A DNA stretch of 64,000 nucleotides. It comes from Acidobacteriota bacterium (GTDB lineage Bacteria > Acidobacteriota > Vicinamibacteria > Vicinamibacterales > UBA2999). The first letter of the stretch is position 1. Every line of letters begins with the position of its first letter. Shown one piece after another: positions 5,957-19,510 of the stretch. The stretch covers positions 62,001-126,000 of the forward strand of contig JAUYQQ010000023.1 of assembly GCA_030697165.1 (NCBI GenBank), in the 5' to 3' direction. The translations under genes and the position numbers were made by a program. Under the pieces are notes generated by a model that saw only the letters and a program-made list of their open reading frames with translations, was not told the DNA's origin and did not search any database.

Positions 5957-8830
5957 CTACGGGCGGGCCGCGCTGCGGCGTTTCAGCTCGAGGAACTTGC
6001 GGACGGCGCGATCGAACCGGTCCTGCAACGGCTTGCGCTGCTCGGGTGACAGCGGCCCCAGGCGGGCCCACGCGGCCTGCGCGCTGCGCACTTCCTGCTC
6101 GGCGGCGCGCTGGCGCGCGTCTTCGGCCTGGCGGGCGGCGCCGGCGCCCATGGTGTTGGCGGCCAGCGCTTCGCGCCACTGGCGCGCCAGCAGTTCGGCC
6201 GGCGACAGGTTCTTCGCCGGTTCGGCCGCCTCGGTCGGCAAGAGCTTCTCGACCTTGGCGACCAGCTTCTCCATCTTGCCCCGGGTCAGCTCGGGATCAA
6301 GGTCGGTGCCCTTGAAGCCGTCCGGCCAGCGGGTGACCAGCGCGAACAATGCCGCGTTGACGCGGTCGGACAGCGGCGCGAGCGTGTGCCGCGGCAACTC
6401 GGGGCCCTGCACCCAACGGGCGCGCGCGGCCTGCACCTTGGCGTACAAGTCGTCGGGCTGCGACGCCTCGGCGGCATCCGCCGCCGGCACCAACGCCTCG
6501 AGCTCGGTCACCGCCGATTCGCGGTCGACCAGCTTGCCGGTCAGCGCCGCCGAGTCGCGGTTCTTGAACCGCTCGAAGAACAGGTCGCAGGCGGCGCGGA
6601 ACTGGTTCCAGATGGCGTCGGACTTGCTCTTCTTGACCGGGCCAATCGTCTTCCATTCGACCTGCAGCCGCTTGATCCGCGACGCCGCCTGTTCCCACTC
6701 GGTCGACTGCGACAGCTGCTCGGCCTCGGCCACCAGCGCTTCCTTGCGCTTGAGGTTCTCGGTCCAGTCCTGCTTGCGCTGCTTCAGGTCGTCCTGCCGG
6801 CGCGTGAAGAACTTGTCGCAGGCGGCACGGAAGCGCTCCCACACGGCCTTTTCGTTGCCGCGCGTCACCGGGCCAATGGCCTTCCACTCGCCCTGCAGGG
6901 TCTTCATGGCGTCGGCGGTTTTCACCCAGTCGGTGGACTCGGCCATCGACTCGGCGCGCACGCACAGCTCTTCTTTCTTCTTCAGGTTCTCGACGCGCTC
7001 GGTCGCCTGGTTGGCAAAGAAGTCCTTGCACTTGTCGTAGACCTGCTCCTGCGCCGCCTTGAACCGGGTCCACAGGGTCTCGGCCTGCGAGCGAGGGGCG
7101 GCCGCGACCGGCTTCCAGCGCTCCTGCAAGGTGCGCATCTCGTTCGACGCTTTCTCGGGATCGGTTTCGGCGAGCGGGATGAGCGCTTCCATCTTGGTGC
7201 ACAGCTCTTCCTGCACCTGGACGTTCGCCCAGCGCTTCCACTCTTCGGCCTCGCGCAGTTCCTGGATGCGCGGGGTCAGCGACGTGCGCACCGCCTGCAG
7301 CCGCACCATCAGGTCTTCGCGATCCTGCTTGGTGGGCAGCGGCCCCATGGTGCCGACCGCCAGCTTGACGTCCTTCAGCAGTTGATCGGTCTGCTTGAGC
7401 GTCAGGCCCTCGGCCGAGGCGCGGGTTTCGAACTTCTGCAGCATCGCCTGCAGCCGCTGCAGGTTCTGCGTCTGCTGCTGCCCCTTGGTGTCGCGATACG
7501 CCTGTTCGTGCCCTTCCAGCACCTGGGCGGCCGCCTCGTACCGCGCGGTCAACTCGGCGTCGATCGCGACGTCGCGGGCAATCGCCTGCCACTGCTTGCG
7601 CAGCGCGTACCACTGGCTGCGAATGTCGGCGTACGCCGGGTTCGCCGACAGCGCCTCGACCTCGGGCACCAGCGCCGGCAGCCGCTCGGCCGACTGCTGC
7701 GCCTGCAGGCGGCGTTCGTGACGGCGTTCGGCGGCGCGGCACGCCTCGGCGAATCGGCGATCGAGCTCAACCGCCCACGTCTCGGGCATCGCCGGCATGC
7801 CCTCCCACGTCGCCCGCGACGCGGCCAGGCGATCGACAATGTCTTCTCCACTCAGCCCTTCAACCGAGGCGCACACCGCGATGCGGTCGGCCTGTTCCTG
7901 CTCGAGGGCGCGGCGCTGGCGCTCGGCGTCGGCGCGCGCGGCTTCATCCGCCGCCAACCGCTGGCGCACGACGTCGGACGCGCTTTCGAAATCCGCCTGG
8001 ATGCTGTCCTGGATGTCGGCATCGGCCAGGAGCTCGACCCAGGCCACGCGGCCGGCGGCATAGGCTTCGCGCAGCTGGGTGAAGTCACCGACAGCCGAGA
8101 GCGCGGTCATCTGCGCGACGAGATCGCGAGCCGTCTGCTGATCGCCTTCCTTGAAGGCAGGACCCGACTCCACCGCCACCGGCGCCGGCTCACTGGCCTT
8201 GAGCAGCGTGCGCGCTTTCTTCTGCGCCGCCTTGGCGCGTGCCTTCTGGCTGATGGCGGTCAGCGTCTCGGTCGAGGGAGTCACCAGGCGATCGACTGCC
8301 GCCACGGCCGCGTCGGCGTGCTCGCCGCGCATGGCGACGCCTTCAATCTCTGCCGGATCGGTCAGCCGTTCGACGGCCAGCAGCCGCGCGCCGCCGTCGG
8401 CGGCGTGGCGGGCGACGCTGCCGAGCGACTTCTCGTCGCGCAGGGCGGCAATGGCCGCGCGCCGCACGGCCTCGGGCCCCGGAGCCTTGGCCACGGTGGC
8501 CAACTCGCGCTCGCGGCCGAGGGACGCCAGGGCGGCCACGGCGGGCGCGGCCACCGCCGCATCGTGCCTGGAGGCCTGCTCGACGAGCTGCCCCACAGCG
8601 TGATCGCGAACGTTGGCTTCCGACTCGTTACGGGCGACGTCGGCCAGCACGGCCGTGTCGGTAATCCGCGACACCGCGGCGCGCCTCACCCGCGGATCGG
8701 CATCATCTTTCGCAAAGCTGCTGAGGGACGCCACGTCATCGGCGTCGGTCTCGTGGACCGCTTCGATGCGGATGTTGGGATCGGGGTGGGTGGCCTTCGA
8801 TTGCGGGCGGAGCTTGTCGAGAATTCCCAT
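5957..8830 (-). CDS. HEAT-repeat plus DUF349 coiled-coil protein
   Basis: 957 residues starting MGILDKLRPQSKATHPDPNIRIEAV at 8830; an upstream in-frame start at 8953 would run through low-complexity sequence. Residues 1 to about 220 form HEAT-like helical repeats (DPNIRIEAV, DPRVRRAAV, EANVRDHAV). A long alpha-helical, glutamine- and arginine-rich region follows. It then has several DUF349 units, recognisable by repeats such as LQGEWKAIGPVTRGNEKAVW and LQVEWKTIGPVKKSKSDAIW, each followed by an FRAACD(K/L)FF helix. There is no signal peptide, so it is cytoplasmic. DUF349 proteins are poorly characterised. A scaffolding role is inference. Confidence 0.88.
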   Translation of the reverse strand: MGILDKLRPQSKATHPDPNIRIEAVHETDADDVASLSSFAKDDADPRVRRAAVSRITDTAVLADVARNESEANVRDHAVGQLVEQASRHDAAVAAPAVAALASLGRERELATVAKAPGPEAVRRAAIAALRDEKSLGSVARHAADGGARLLAVERLTDPAEIEGVAMRGEHADAAVAAVDRLVTPSTETLTAISQKARAKAAQKKARTLLKASEPAPVAVESGPAFKEGDQQTARDLVAQMTALSAVGDFTQLREAYAAGRVAWVELLADADIQDSIQADFESASDVVRQRLAADEAARADAERQRRALEQEQADRIAVCASVEGLSGEDIVDRLAASRATWEGMPAMPETWAVELDRRFAEACRAAERRHERRLQAQQSAERLPALVPEVEALSANPAYADIRSQWYALRKQWQAIARDVAIDAELTARYEAAAQVLEGHEQAYRDTKGQQQTQNLQRLQAMLQKFETRASAEGLTLKQTDQLLKDVKLAVGTMGPLPTKQDREDLMVRLQAVRTSLTPRIQELREAEEWKRWANVQVQEELCTKMEALIPLAETDPEKASNEMRTLQERWKPVAAAPRSQAETLWTRFKAAQEQVYDKCKDFFANQATERVENLKKKEELCVRAESMAESTDWVKTADAMKTLQGEWKAIGPVTRGNEKAVWERFRAACDKFFTRRQDDLKQRKQDWTENLKRKEALVAEAEQLSQSTEWEQAASRIKRLQVEWKTIGPVKKSKSDAIWNQFRAACDLFFERFKNRDSAALTGKLVDRESAVTELEALVPAADAAEASQPDDLYAKVQAARARWVQGPELPRHTLAPLSDRVNAALFALVTRWPDGFKGTDLDPELTRGKMEKLVAKVEKLLPTEAAEPAKNLSPAELLARQWREALAANTMGAGAARQAEDARQRAAEQEVRSAQAAWARLGPLSPEQRKPLQDRFDRAVRKFLELKRRSAARP

Positions 8831-8960
8831 TGGGTGTTTCAGACCCCGGCGGCTCGGCGTGAGCCGGCCGGTGCCTTGTCCTTTTTGCTTGTGTCTTACG
8901 TCAGGCGCCCATGACTCATTCAGGGCGCGCGTCGCACGAAATAAGAGGGGCATTATCCCA

Positions 8961-9025
8961 CAGGGATCGGGGATCAGGGATCAGGGATCAGGGATCAGGG
9001 ATCAGGGATCAGGGATCAGGGACCG
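8961..9025. repeat. GGGATCA heptamer array
   Basis: Nine near-perfect GGGATC(A/G) units on the plus strand, with no inverted half. It lies in the 257-bp gap between the divergent DUF349 gene and the ArsR-methyltransferase gene. Nothing else in that gap is recognisable apart from the operator and -10 box at 9064-9087. Confidence 0.95.
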
Positions 9026-9063
9026 GGGCCCCGCTGCCGCGCCCGCCGGGGTTGCCTTATTTA

Positions 9064-9087
9064 ATCCATTCATCTACATTAGTGGAT
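9064..9087 (+). promoter_or_regulatory. inverted-repeat operator overlapping -10 box
   Basis: An imperfect 24-bp palindrome runs from ATCCA to TGGAT, ending at the ATG. The central TACATT (9075-9080) ends 7 nt before the start codon at 9088 and can serve as the -10 box of a leaderless transcript. ArsR/SmtB repressors commonly bind imperfect inverted repeats at their own promoters, so autoregulation is inferred. Confidence 0.5.
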
Positions 9088-10040
9088 ATGGAACAGGCGT
9101 CCGCGCTCTACCGGCTGCTCGGCGACGAAGCCCGGCTGCGGCTGCTGCGCGTGCTCGACCAGGACCGCTTCAACGTCAAGGAACTGACCGGCATTCTCGG
9201 CCTGGCCCAGTCGGGCGTGTCACGCCACCTCGGGTTGCTCAAGGACGCCGGGCTGGTCGTCGAAGAGCGCGATGGGTCGTACAGTTTTTACCGCCTGGCC
9301 CCCACCGTGCGAGACGAACGCAAGGGATCCCTCTGGCCAGTGCTTCATGCGCAGTTCACGGAGGCGGCCGGGGCCAGCATAGTCAAGGCAGACGAGGCGC
9401 GGCTGCAGGAAGTGTTGCGGCTGCGGCGCGAGAACTTCGAACACGTCAGCCCCGACACCCGCGACGGCCGCCAGCTGGTCCCGGGCCGCAGCTGGGCGGC
9501 GTGGTCGCGTGCGCTCGGCATGTTGTTGCCGCCACTGGACGTGGCCGACCTCGGGTGCGGCGAAGGCTATCTCACCGTCGAAACCGCCCGCTGGGCACGG
9601 CGTGTCGTCGCCATCGATCGCGCCACCGGCGTGCTCGATCGCGCCAAGGCGCTGGCGGCGCGCAAGCGGCTGACCAACATCACCTGGAAGAAAGGCGAGC
9701 TCGAGAAGCTGCCGCTCGACGCGGCGACGATGGATGTGGCGTTGCTGTCGCAGGCGTTGCACCACGCCAGCCAGCCGGCGGCAGCGCTGGCCGAGGCCGC
9801 CCGCATTCTCAAGCCCGGCGGCCGGCTGCTGATTCTCGACCTGCGCGCCCACGACGAAACCTGGGTGAAAGAGAAGCTCGGCGACCAGTGGTTCGGCTTC
9901 AGCGACGACCACCTCGCCGGCTTGCTGACCCGCGCCGGCTTCACCGACGTTCGCGTCGCGCTTGGCGCGCGGCGTACCCATGATCCATTTGCAGTGCTGC
10001 TGGCCATTGGCACCAAGCCGGCAAAGGCCCGAAAAAAGAC

Positions 10041-10044
<4 letters not shown>
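9088..10044 (+). CDS. ArsR-type HTH fused to SAM-dependent methyltransferase
   Basis: 318 residues. Residues 1-90 are a winged-helix ArsR domain ([28 protein letters not shown], then [17 protein letters not shown]). Residues 140-300 are a class I methyltransferase with [11 protein letters not shown] (motif I), VVAIDRA (motif II) and [12 protein letters not shown]. The stop codon overlaps the metH start by 4 bp (ATGA), so the two are co-translated. ArsR-family regulators of methionine-cycle genes that sense SAM or SAH are known in Proteobacteria (SahR type). That precedent and this coupling suggest that this protein monitors the methyl cycle. Whether the methyltransferase domain is catalytic or a sensor cannot be told. 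Confidence 0.88.
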
Positions 10045-13817
<3,773 letters not shown>

Positions 13818-13841
13818 CGCGGGGCTGCAGAAAAGCCGGAT

Positions 13842-13861
13842 GGGGCCGTCCGGGCCCCTTT
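13842..13861 (+). terminator. possible weak terminator after metH
   Basis: GGGGCC (13842-13847) pairs with GGCCCC (13853-13858) across a 5-nt loop and is followed by TTT only. The short U tract makes this a weak candidate. Confidence 0.3.
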
Positions 13862-13969
13862 GGGGCGAGCTCTTGCGTGGACGGGTGGTTTCAGCCATTA
13901 TCTGGCTCGATTCGTTAGCCCCAGTCAACCGCTGCGAGTTGCGTCAACCGGCCCAGCAAAGGAATCTCT

Positions 13970-14914
13970 ATGCGCAAACCCCTATTTCTTGTCTCAGGTG
14001 GAGTCGTCGCTCTGTTGGGCGCTGTAGCCCTAGGCCCAAGCCAGCCGCTTTCCGCAGCCTCCAACGCCAAAGTCGACCTGTGCCACGCAACCGGCGACGG
14101 CCTGTTTCGGCCCCTCAGCGTCAGCTCCAACGCGGTGGGCGCCCACCTCGGCCATGGAGATGTCCAGCAGCCCAACGGAGCGGTGCCCGGGAGTCCGGGC
14201 TTCGTCTTCGACGCCTCGTGCAGTCCAGTGAGTTGGGGCTACGGCGTCAACGTCGCTCCGGATCCGGCGGCTCAGGATCCGGCGAGCCCTGGCAACCTCT
14301 TCGTCGGAAGCGGAATACCGGCTACAAACTTCGGCGTTGCCCGAAATGAAGCCGCTGGGATCGAGCTGGGTTTGATGACGCTTTATCGGCAGGGGCCGAC
14401 GGTGATGTCGACGGATGACTACGCCGACGGCATTCTGAACTTCGCTGTCGCGTCGGGCCCGCAATCTACGGCCAACGGCTCGTTCGCGAACAACGCGAAT
14501 CGCGCGGCCTGGAATTTCACGTTCTCGGTCGCGACCGGCCTCAACGGGGCCACGACCGACTTGAGCGACTACACGTTCCAGCTCTTGTACGATGTTGACC
14601 CGGGTGCCGGCACCTCCTATCGCACGTTCACTCTTGAAGCCGAAACGCTGGCGCAGGCTGCAGGGCAGTCGGGATTCCAGTGGCGCGATCAGGGAACGGC
14701 GGCCGTCTTCATCGCGGACGACGAAGGTAACGTGAACGTAACGCAGAATTCCCAGAACTACGGGTTCGGGTTTTACCAGGCTTTCCTGACGGCGCCCTAC
14801 GGGCCCGGCAACGCGTTCGCTGGTCCGGCAAGGTTCGACATCATCCTGCAGGCGCTCGACGGAGCGCAGATTGTCGTCCGCAACCACATTGCCGTAAACG
14901 TCGCCGCGCCTTAG
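13970..14914 (+). CDS. secreted protein with LCHATG...HLGHGD N-terminal module
   Basis: 314 residues with a signal peptide (MRKPLFLVSGGVVALLGAVALG, cleavage near PLSA-AS). Mature residues about 34-65 read KVDLCHATGDG through AHLGHGD, a small Cys/His module also seen at the start of other bacterial surface proteins. The rest is Asn/Gly/Ala-rich, beta-strand-like (FGVARNEAAGIELGLMTLY, YTFQLLYDVDPGAGTSYRTF, RFDIILQALDGAQIVVRNHI). There is no PEP-CTERM or transmembrane anchor at the C-terminus. It is convergent with the PQQ gene, 26 bp from its stop. No enzyme motif was seen. An extracellular or surface role is inferred. Confidence 0.75.
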   Translation: MRKPLFLVSGGVVALLGAVALGPSQPLSAASNAKVDLCHATGDGLFRPLSVSSNAVGAHLGHGDVQQPNGAVPGSPGFVFDASCSPVSWGYGVNVAPDPAAQDPASPGNLFVGSGIPATNFGVARNEAAGIELGLMTLYRQGPTVMSTDDYADGILNFAVASGPQSTANGSFANNANRAAWNFTFSVATGLNGATTDLSDYTFQLLYDVDPGAGTSYRTFTLEAETLAQAAGQSGFQWRDQGTAAVFIADDEGNVNVTQNSQNYGFGFYQAFLTAPYGPGNAFAGPARFDIILQALDGAQIVVRNHIAVNVAAP

Positions 14915-14940
14915 TAACATTCCCCGCCACTGAGCACTCG

Positions 14941-16797
14941 TCAGCGCGTAACGGCGCTGTCGAGTGCCAGTCGGTACGCCGCCATCTCTTCGCCGTTGCG
15001 AATCAACAGGACATCGCCGATCAACACCGGGTGGTTCCAGGTCTTGGCGTTCAGTGCGGGAATCCGCGCGAGCTCCATGTACTTCCCGGGTGTCGCCGAC
15101 ACCAGCGCCAGCTCTCCCTCTTCCGACGTGATCAGCAACACGTCCTGGTCGGCCAACAGGAGCATCTGGCCGTTGCCGTAGCGTCCGCCTTTCCAGGCGC
15201 GTTCGCCGGTCTCGAGGTTGACGGACGAGAGGATGTTGCCATCGAAGCCATAGGCATGTCCCTTGTGAATGACGTAATCGTTGAAGTACGGCTTCAGCCC
15301 GCGAGACGTCCACCGCTCGGTGGCCGTCCAGCCATTCGGCGCGTGCGCCAGGCCCAGCCGCCGCACGCCGAGCCCACCCATCGCGTCGGCGCTGGTGATC
15401 AGCAGGTCGCCACCGGGCAGCAGCGCCGGCTGCACCATCGGGGAGCCGGCCCAGTTGTTTTCCCACAGCACGGCGCCATCCGCGACGGCCACACCGGCGG
15501 TTCCCTGCCCACCCATCAGCACCACCTGGGGCACACCGTTGATGGTCAGCAGGTGCGGCGAGCTGTAGCTGCCGCCGCGCGACTTCATCACCCAGCGTGT
15601 CTCTCCCGTGTCGGCGTCGTAGGCGATCAGGGCGCCCGAGGCGGCGATGATCACCTTGCCGTCGATCACCAGCGGCGAACTCGAGAAGCCCCAGCCGGGC
15701 ACCGGCACGCCGGTGTCGGCGGATGAGTCGTGGGACCACAACAATCTGCCGGTTCGGGCGTCGAGCGCGTTGACCATGCCGGTCGCGCCGTGCGCAAACA
15801 CGCGGTCGTGGTCGATGGTCGGCGTGGCGCGCGGACCGGCGCCGCCATTCGATTCGTAGAAGCGCACGGGATTGCTGTGGCGCCACACCGGCTCGCCGGT
15901 CGACAGCCGGTAGGCCGCGACCATCTCTTCATCACCGCGCTGCTCCTGCGTGTAGATCACGTCACCCTGCACCGCAAACGAGGACCAGCCGGGGCCGATC
16001 GGACGGCGCCACAACTGCGCGGGCGGCGAGGCCGACCAGTCGGTGTTGATGCGGACGCCCTGGACGACGCCGTCGCGCGCGGGGCCACGAAAGCCAGGCC
16101 ACTCGACTCCCGGGGCAGGTGCAGCAGGTGCGGCGGGAGCAGTGGGTGCCGTGGGTGCGGCGAGTGCCGTGGGTGCGGTGGACGCGGGCGTCGCAACCGC
16201 TAACGGCGCCGGCGTTTCGACGACCGGCGGCGGCACCACGCGGTCCGGCTGGGCCGCCGTCTTCGCCAGCAACAACTCCTCTGCCGTCGGGGTCCAGCGC
16301 CAGTGATAGTCCGAGCCGAGCAGGCTGCTGTTGACGCCGTCGGTACGGATGATCGCCCAGAACCCGCACGCGGCGACGAGCGCGGCAGCCATCGAGGCGC
16401 GCCGGACGCCGACCGAGAGTTCGCGAGTGGCGACGGCCCACAACACCAACGCCAGGGTCATCAGCTGGATACCCCCGAGGTAAATCAGGTATCCCTGGCC
16501 CGCGCCGGCAATGGACGGGTGCGCAATCGCCTTCGTGGCGAACACCGCCAGTCCCATTACCGCCAGCGCGCCCAGGCGCTCGGTCCACGGGGCGCGGCTG
16601 AACAACAGCCACCACACGATGATCCCGAGCGTGGCGATCACGGAACCCACCAGGCCCACGAGGCCCGTGTCCATCCCATAGATCGTCGCGTCGGGCAGCG
16701 CCGCGGGCAGCCCGAAACGGATCAGCACTGCGAACACGGCCAGGGCAACGCCGGGCCAGAGCCGCAGGGAAACGGGGTCGGGGATCTTTTTGCTCAT
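14941..16797 (-). CDS. membrane-anchored PQQ-like beta-propeller protein
   Basis: 618 residues. Residues 1-160 contain about five hydrophobic helices (VALAVFAVLIRFGL, LVGSVIATLGIIVWWLLF, LGALAVMGLAVFAT, YLIYLGGIQLMTLALVLWAVA, AALVAACGFWAII). A low-complexity Ala/Pro/Thr linker coded by 16117-16195 follows. The C-terminal propeller has WD/PQQ-like blades such as ALDARTGRLLWSHD and IAYDADTGETRWVMKSRG. No clear quinone or metal ligands are visible, so a BamB-like or outer-face scaffold is as likely as a dehydrogenase. The first codons (SKKIPDP) are themselves the left arm of an 18-bp inverted repeat. Confidence 0.85.
   Translation of the reverse strand: MSKKIPDPVSLRLWPGVALAVFAVLIRFGLPAALPDATIYGMDTGLVGLVGSVIATLGIIVWWLLFSRAPWTERLGALAVMGLAVFATKAIAHPSIAGAGQGYLIYLGGIQLMTLALVLWAVATRELSVGVRRASMAAALVAACGFWAIIRTDGVNSSLLGSDYHWRWTPTAEELLLAKTAAQPDRVVPPPVVETPAPLAVATPASTAPTALAAPTAPTAPAAPAAPAPGVEWPGFRGPARDGVVQGVRINTDWSASPPAQLWRRPIGPGWSSFAVQGDVIYTQEQRGDEEMVAAYRLSTGEPVWRHSNPVRFYESNGGAGPRATPTIDHDRVFAHGATGMVNALDARTGRLLWSHDSSADTGVPVPGWGFSSSPLVIDGKVIIAASGALIAYDADTGETRWVMKSRGGSYSSPHLLTINGVPQVVLMGGQGTAGVAVADGAVLWENNWAGSPMVQPALLPGGDLLITSADAMGGLGVRRLGLAHAPNGWTATERWTSRGLKPYFNDYVIHKGHAYGFDGNILSSVNLETGERAWKGGRYGNGQMLLLADQDVLLITSEEGELALVSATPGKYMELARIPALNAKTWNHPVLIGDVLLIRNGEEMAAYRLALDSAVTR
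16117..16195. repeat. GTGGGTGCC nonamer array inside PQQ gene
   Basis: Imperfect 9-bp units such as GTGGGTGCC and GTGGGTGCG code for the Ala/Pro/Thr linker on the other strand. It is the same GGTGCC/GGCACC family as the intergenic arrays at 44938-45006, 51017-51094 and 61243-61300. Confidence 0.65.
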
Positions 16798-16877
16798 CTC
16801 AATACATCCTCTTGGGACCCAACTGACTTACGGCCCCAACCTGTTGAGTCAAAGGACTGAAAAAGATCCCCGACCCC
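16774..16877. repeat. 18-bp perfect inverted repeat pair
   Basis: GGGGTCGGGGATCTTTTT at 16774-16791 is exactly complementary to AAAAAGATCCCCGACCCC at 16860-16877, with 68 bp between the arms. The left arm codes residues 3-8 of the PQQ protein. The right arm ends 6 bp from the ADOP stop codon. Confidence 0.9.
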
Positions 16878-16883
16878 TTTTTC

Positions 16884-19508
16884 CTATTCCGAACGCAGCG
16901 CCTGCAACACGTCCACGCGCGAGGCGCGCGCGGCCGGCATCAACGAGGCCAGAATCGCGGCACTGCCCAGCACCGCTGCCGCGGCCAGCACCGGCACCAC
17001 GCCGGGCAACTCGATCCCGGCGACGTAGCTGGCGGCAATTCCCGCGCAGGCGTAGCCACCCGCGATTCCGGCGGCAATCCCAATCGTCACGATCGCCAGG
17101 CCCTCGGAGAGCACGCTGATCAGCAAGCTGCGCGGCGTGGAGCCAATGGCCAGGCGCACGCCGAACTCCCTTGTGCGGGCGCTGACGCCGAAGGCCAGCA
17201 CGCCGGCCACTCCCACCACCGCGATCAGCAGCGCCACGCCGGCAAAGCCCGAAATGACAAACGCATTCAGCCGGTCCGGCGTCAGCACCGTGGCGCGCAC
17301 GTCCTCGAGGGTCGCGGGCCGCTCCACCGGTTGATCCGGCGACAGTTCGCGCACCACCCGGCGCACCGGCCCCACCAGCGCGTAGGGATCGCCCGCGGTG
17401 CGCACGAACACCCGCCCGGCCACGCCCATCTGCTGAAAGGGGTGATAGACCGTGAGGGCCGGCGCGCGAACGACATTCTCGTCGTCCACATCGGCCACGA
17501 CGCCCACGATGCGGCGGGGCTCCACCACCTTCCCGAAGAACGGATCGGTCCACCACATGGTCCGGTTCAACGCGTCGCCGTTCGGAAACATCCGCTGCGC
17601 GACGCTGTGGCTTACAATCACCACCGCCTCGCGGCCACGGCGGTCGTCGGCCGTGAACGCGCGGCCGGCCACGAGCGGCACGCCGACCACATCGAAGAAT
17701 CCCGGCGAGACGATCCGGAACCGCGCTCGCGGCTCTTCCTCACCGTCGGCGGGAACGAGGCCCTCAACCGCAAACGACACCCCGGGACCAAACGAGCCGG
17801 CATCACGCCATGGCACGAAGCTGCCGACGGCCACGCCGTCGACGCCGGGCAGCTCGCCGACCCGCCGCGTGATCTCCTCGTAGAAGTCGATCGCCTTGGT
17901 GCTGTAGTCGCCCAGTGGCGCCGGGACATCGAGCGCGAGGACGCGGCGCATGTCGTAGCCGGTGTTGGCGGTCTGCAGCGCCAGCAGCGTCGCGACCAGC
18001 GTGCCGGCGCCCGCCAGCAGCACGAACGAGAGCGCAATCTGCATGGTTGCAAAGACCCGCAGCCGGCGATTGGTGCCGGGTGTCAGGCGCACGCCGGCAC
18101 TGATTAGGCCGGGACCGGTTGGCGTCTGGGACGGCAGCCGCGGAACGTAGGCCAGCAGGATCGCCGCCGCCATCGCGAGGCCGGCGCCCACCCACAGCAC
18201 ACTGGTATCCACGGTCACGTCGAGGGCCCGCACCGAGAAGCGGGCCGCGAAGCTCGCCACCACCGCGACCAACGGACGCGCCAGCAGTACGCCCAGCACG
18301 GCGCCGGCACCACACAGCACCAGGCTTTCGGCCAGCAGCGTCCGGCGCAGTGCTCCGGCACTGGCGCCGAGCGCGGCGCGAACCGCGAGCTCGCCTTCCC
18401 GGCGAACCGACCGCGCCAGGATCAGGTTCGCGACATTGGAGCAGGCAATGATGAAGACGACGCCGGCCGCCGCCAGCAACAGCAGCAGAATCACGCGGGC
18501 CGGCGACGTGATCTGGTCGCGCAGCGGCGTGGCGCTCAACATCATGCCGGCCTTGGCGGAGTACGCCTCGGGATGCGCGCTCACCATGCCGGCGTAGACC
18601 GACTCGAGTTCGGCGCGCGCCTCTTCCAGCGTGGCGCCAGGCGCGAGGCGGCCGAACAGCTCCGTCATGCGATGCGTGCGACCGGTGATCATGGTCGCGC
18701 CCATGTGATGAGGGCTCGACACGATGTTGGCGATGATCTCGGTGTCCGCCGGATACGGCACCGACGGCTCCAGCACGCCGACAATAGTGGCGGTGCGCGT
18801 GCCAAGGCCAATCGTCTTGCCGATGACCGTGGGATCGCTGTTCAAGCTGCCGGTCCAGAACCGGTGGGTCACCACCGCCGCACCGGCCGCGTCGAGGCCA
18901 TCATCTTGCGCCGACAGCAGACGGCCAAGCACGGGACGCAGCCCCATGACCTCGAAGAACGAGCCGCTCACGACCCCGGCCTGCACCACGCGGGCGTCGC
19001 CCAACCCGGTCAAGGTGAAGCCGACCGTCGAGAAATCGCCAAACGCGCTGATCGTTCGCACGCGCGCCTTCAGATCGTCGATCTCCGGGACGGAGAACGT
19101 CAGGTTCCCGGCACCGAGCCCGGGCGCGCTCTGGCGGATGTAGATCAGGCGCGCCTCATCGCGATTGACCAACGGCCGCAACAGCACGCTGCGCACCACG
19201 CTGAAGATGGCGGCGTTGGCACCGATGCCGAGGGCGAGGGTGATGACCACCGTGGCGGCCATGCCCTTGGCGCGCAGCAACGACCGCAAGCCGACCCGCA
19301 GGTCCTGGGCGAGCGCTTCGGCCAGGTCGAACCCGCGGCTGTACCACACCCGCCGCATCTCGTCGCGCGCCGCGGGGATATAGCCGAACTCCCGCAAGGC
19401 CGCGAGTCGCGCCGCCTCGGGGCTGTCGCCGCGCTCGATGCGCTCCTGGACGCTGAGCGCCAGGTGGCCGCGAATCTCGTCGTCCAGGTCGCGATCGTCG
19501 GGACGCAT
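16884..19508 (-). CDS. ADOP-type FtsX/MacB-like ABC permease
   Basis: 874 residues from ATG 19508 (MRPDDRDLDDEIRGHLALSV); longer in-frame starts run back into the PadR gene. The N-terminal permease prefix (DDEIRGHLALSVQERIERGDSPEAARLAALREFG) is the hallmark of acidobacterial duplicated orphan permeases. Two MacB periplasmic domains and two FtsX blocks of transmembrane helices follow (VILLLLLAAAGVVFIIACSNVANLILARS; ALLIAVVGVAGVLAFGV). No ATPase is encoded alongside; ADOPs are thought to borrow one. It is co-transcribed with PadR, whose stop is 2 nt upstream. The exported substrate is unknown. Confidence 0.93.
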   Translation of the reverse strand: MRPDDRDLDDEIRGHLALSVQERIERGDSPEAARLAALREFGYIPAARDEMRRVWYSRGFDLAEALAQDLRVGLRSLLRAKGMAATVVITLALGIGANAAIFSVVRSVLLRPLVNRDEARLIYIRQSAPGLGAGNLTFSVPEIDDLKARVRTISAFGDFSTVGFTLTGLGDARVVQAGVVSGSFFEVMGLRPVLGRLLSAQDDGLDAAGAAVVTHRFWTGSLNSDPTVIGKTIGLGTRTATIVGVLEPSVPYPADTEIIANIVSSPHHMGATMITGRTHRMTELFGRLAPGATLEEARAELESVYAGMVSAHPEAYSAKAGMMLSATPLRDQITSPARVILLLLLAAAGVVFIIACSNVANLILARSVRREGELAVRAALGASAGALRRTLLAESLVLCGAGAVLGVLLARPLVAVVASFAARFSVRALDVTVDTSVLWVGAGLAMAAAILLAYVPRLPSQTPTGPGLISAGVRLTPGTNRRLRVFATMQIALSFVLLAGAGTLVATLLALQTANTGYDMRRVLALDVPAPLGDYSTKAIDFYEEITRRVGELPGVDGVAVGSFVPWRDAGSFGPGVSFAVEGLVPADGEEEPRARFRIVSPGFFDVVGVPLVAGRAFTADDRRGREAVVIVSHSVAQRMFPNGDALNRTMWWTDPFFGKVVEPRRIVGVVADVDDENVVRAPALTVYHPFQQMGVAGRVFVRTAGDPYALVGPVRRVVRELSPDQPVERPATLEDVRATVLTPDRLNAFVISGFAGVALLIAVVGVAGVLAFGVSARTREFGVRLAIGSTPRSLLISVLSEGLAIVTIGIAAGIAGGYACAGIAASYVAGIELPGVVPVLAAAAVLGSAAILASLMPAARASRVDVLQALRSE

Positions 19509-19510
19509 GG

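Noticed and set aside
6386-8914. 842-codon open frame opposite the DUF349 gene
   Set aside because: Composition is shadow-like (Leu/Arg/Gly/His). No recognisable motif, and it spans the DUF349 gene exactly.
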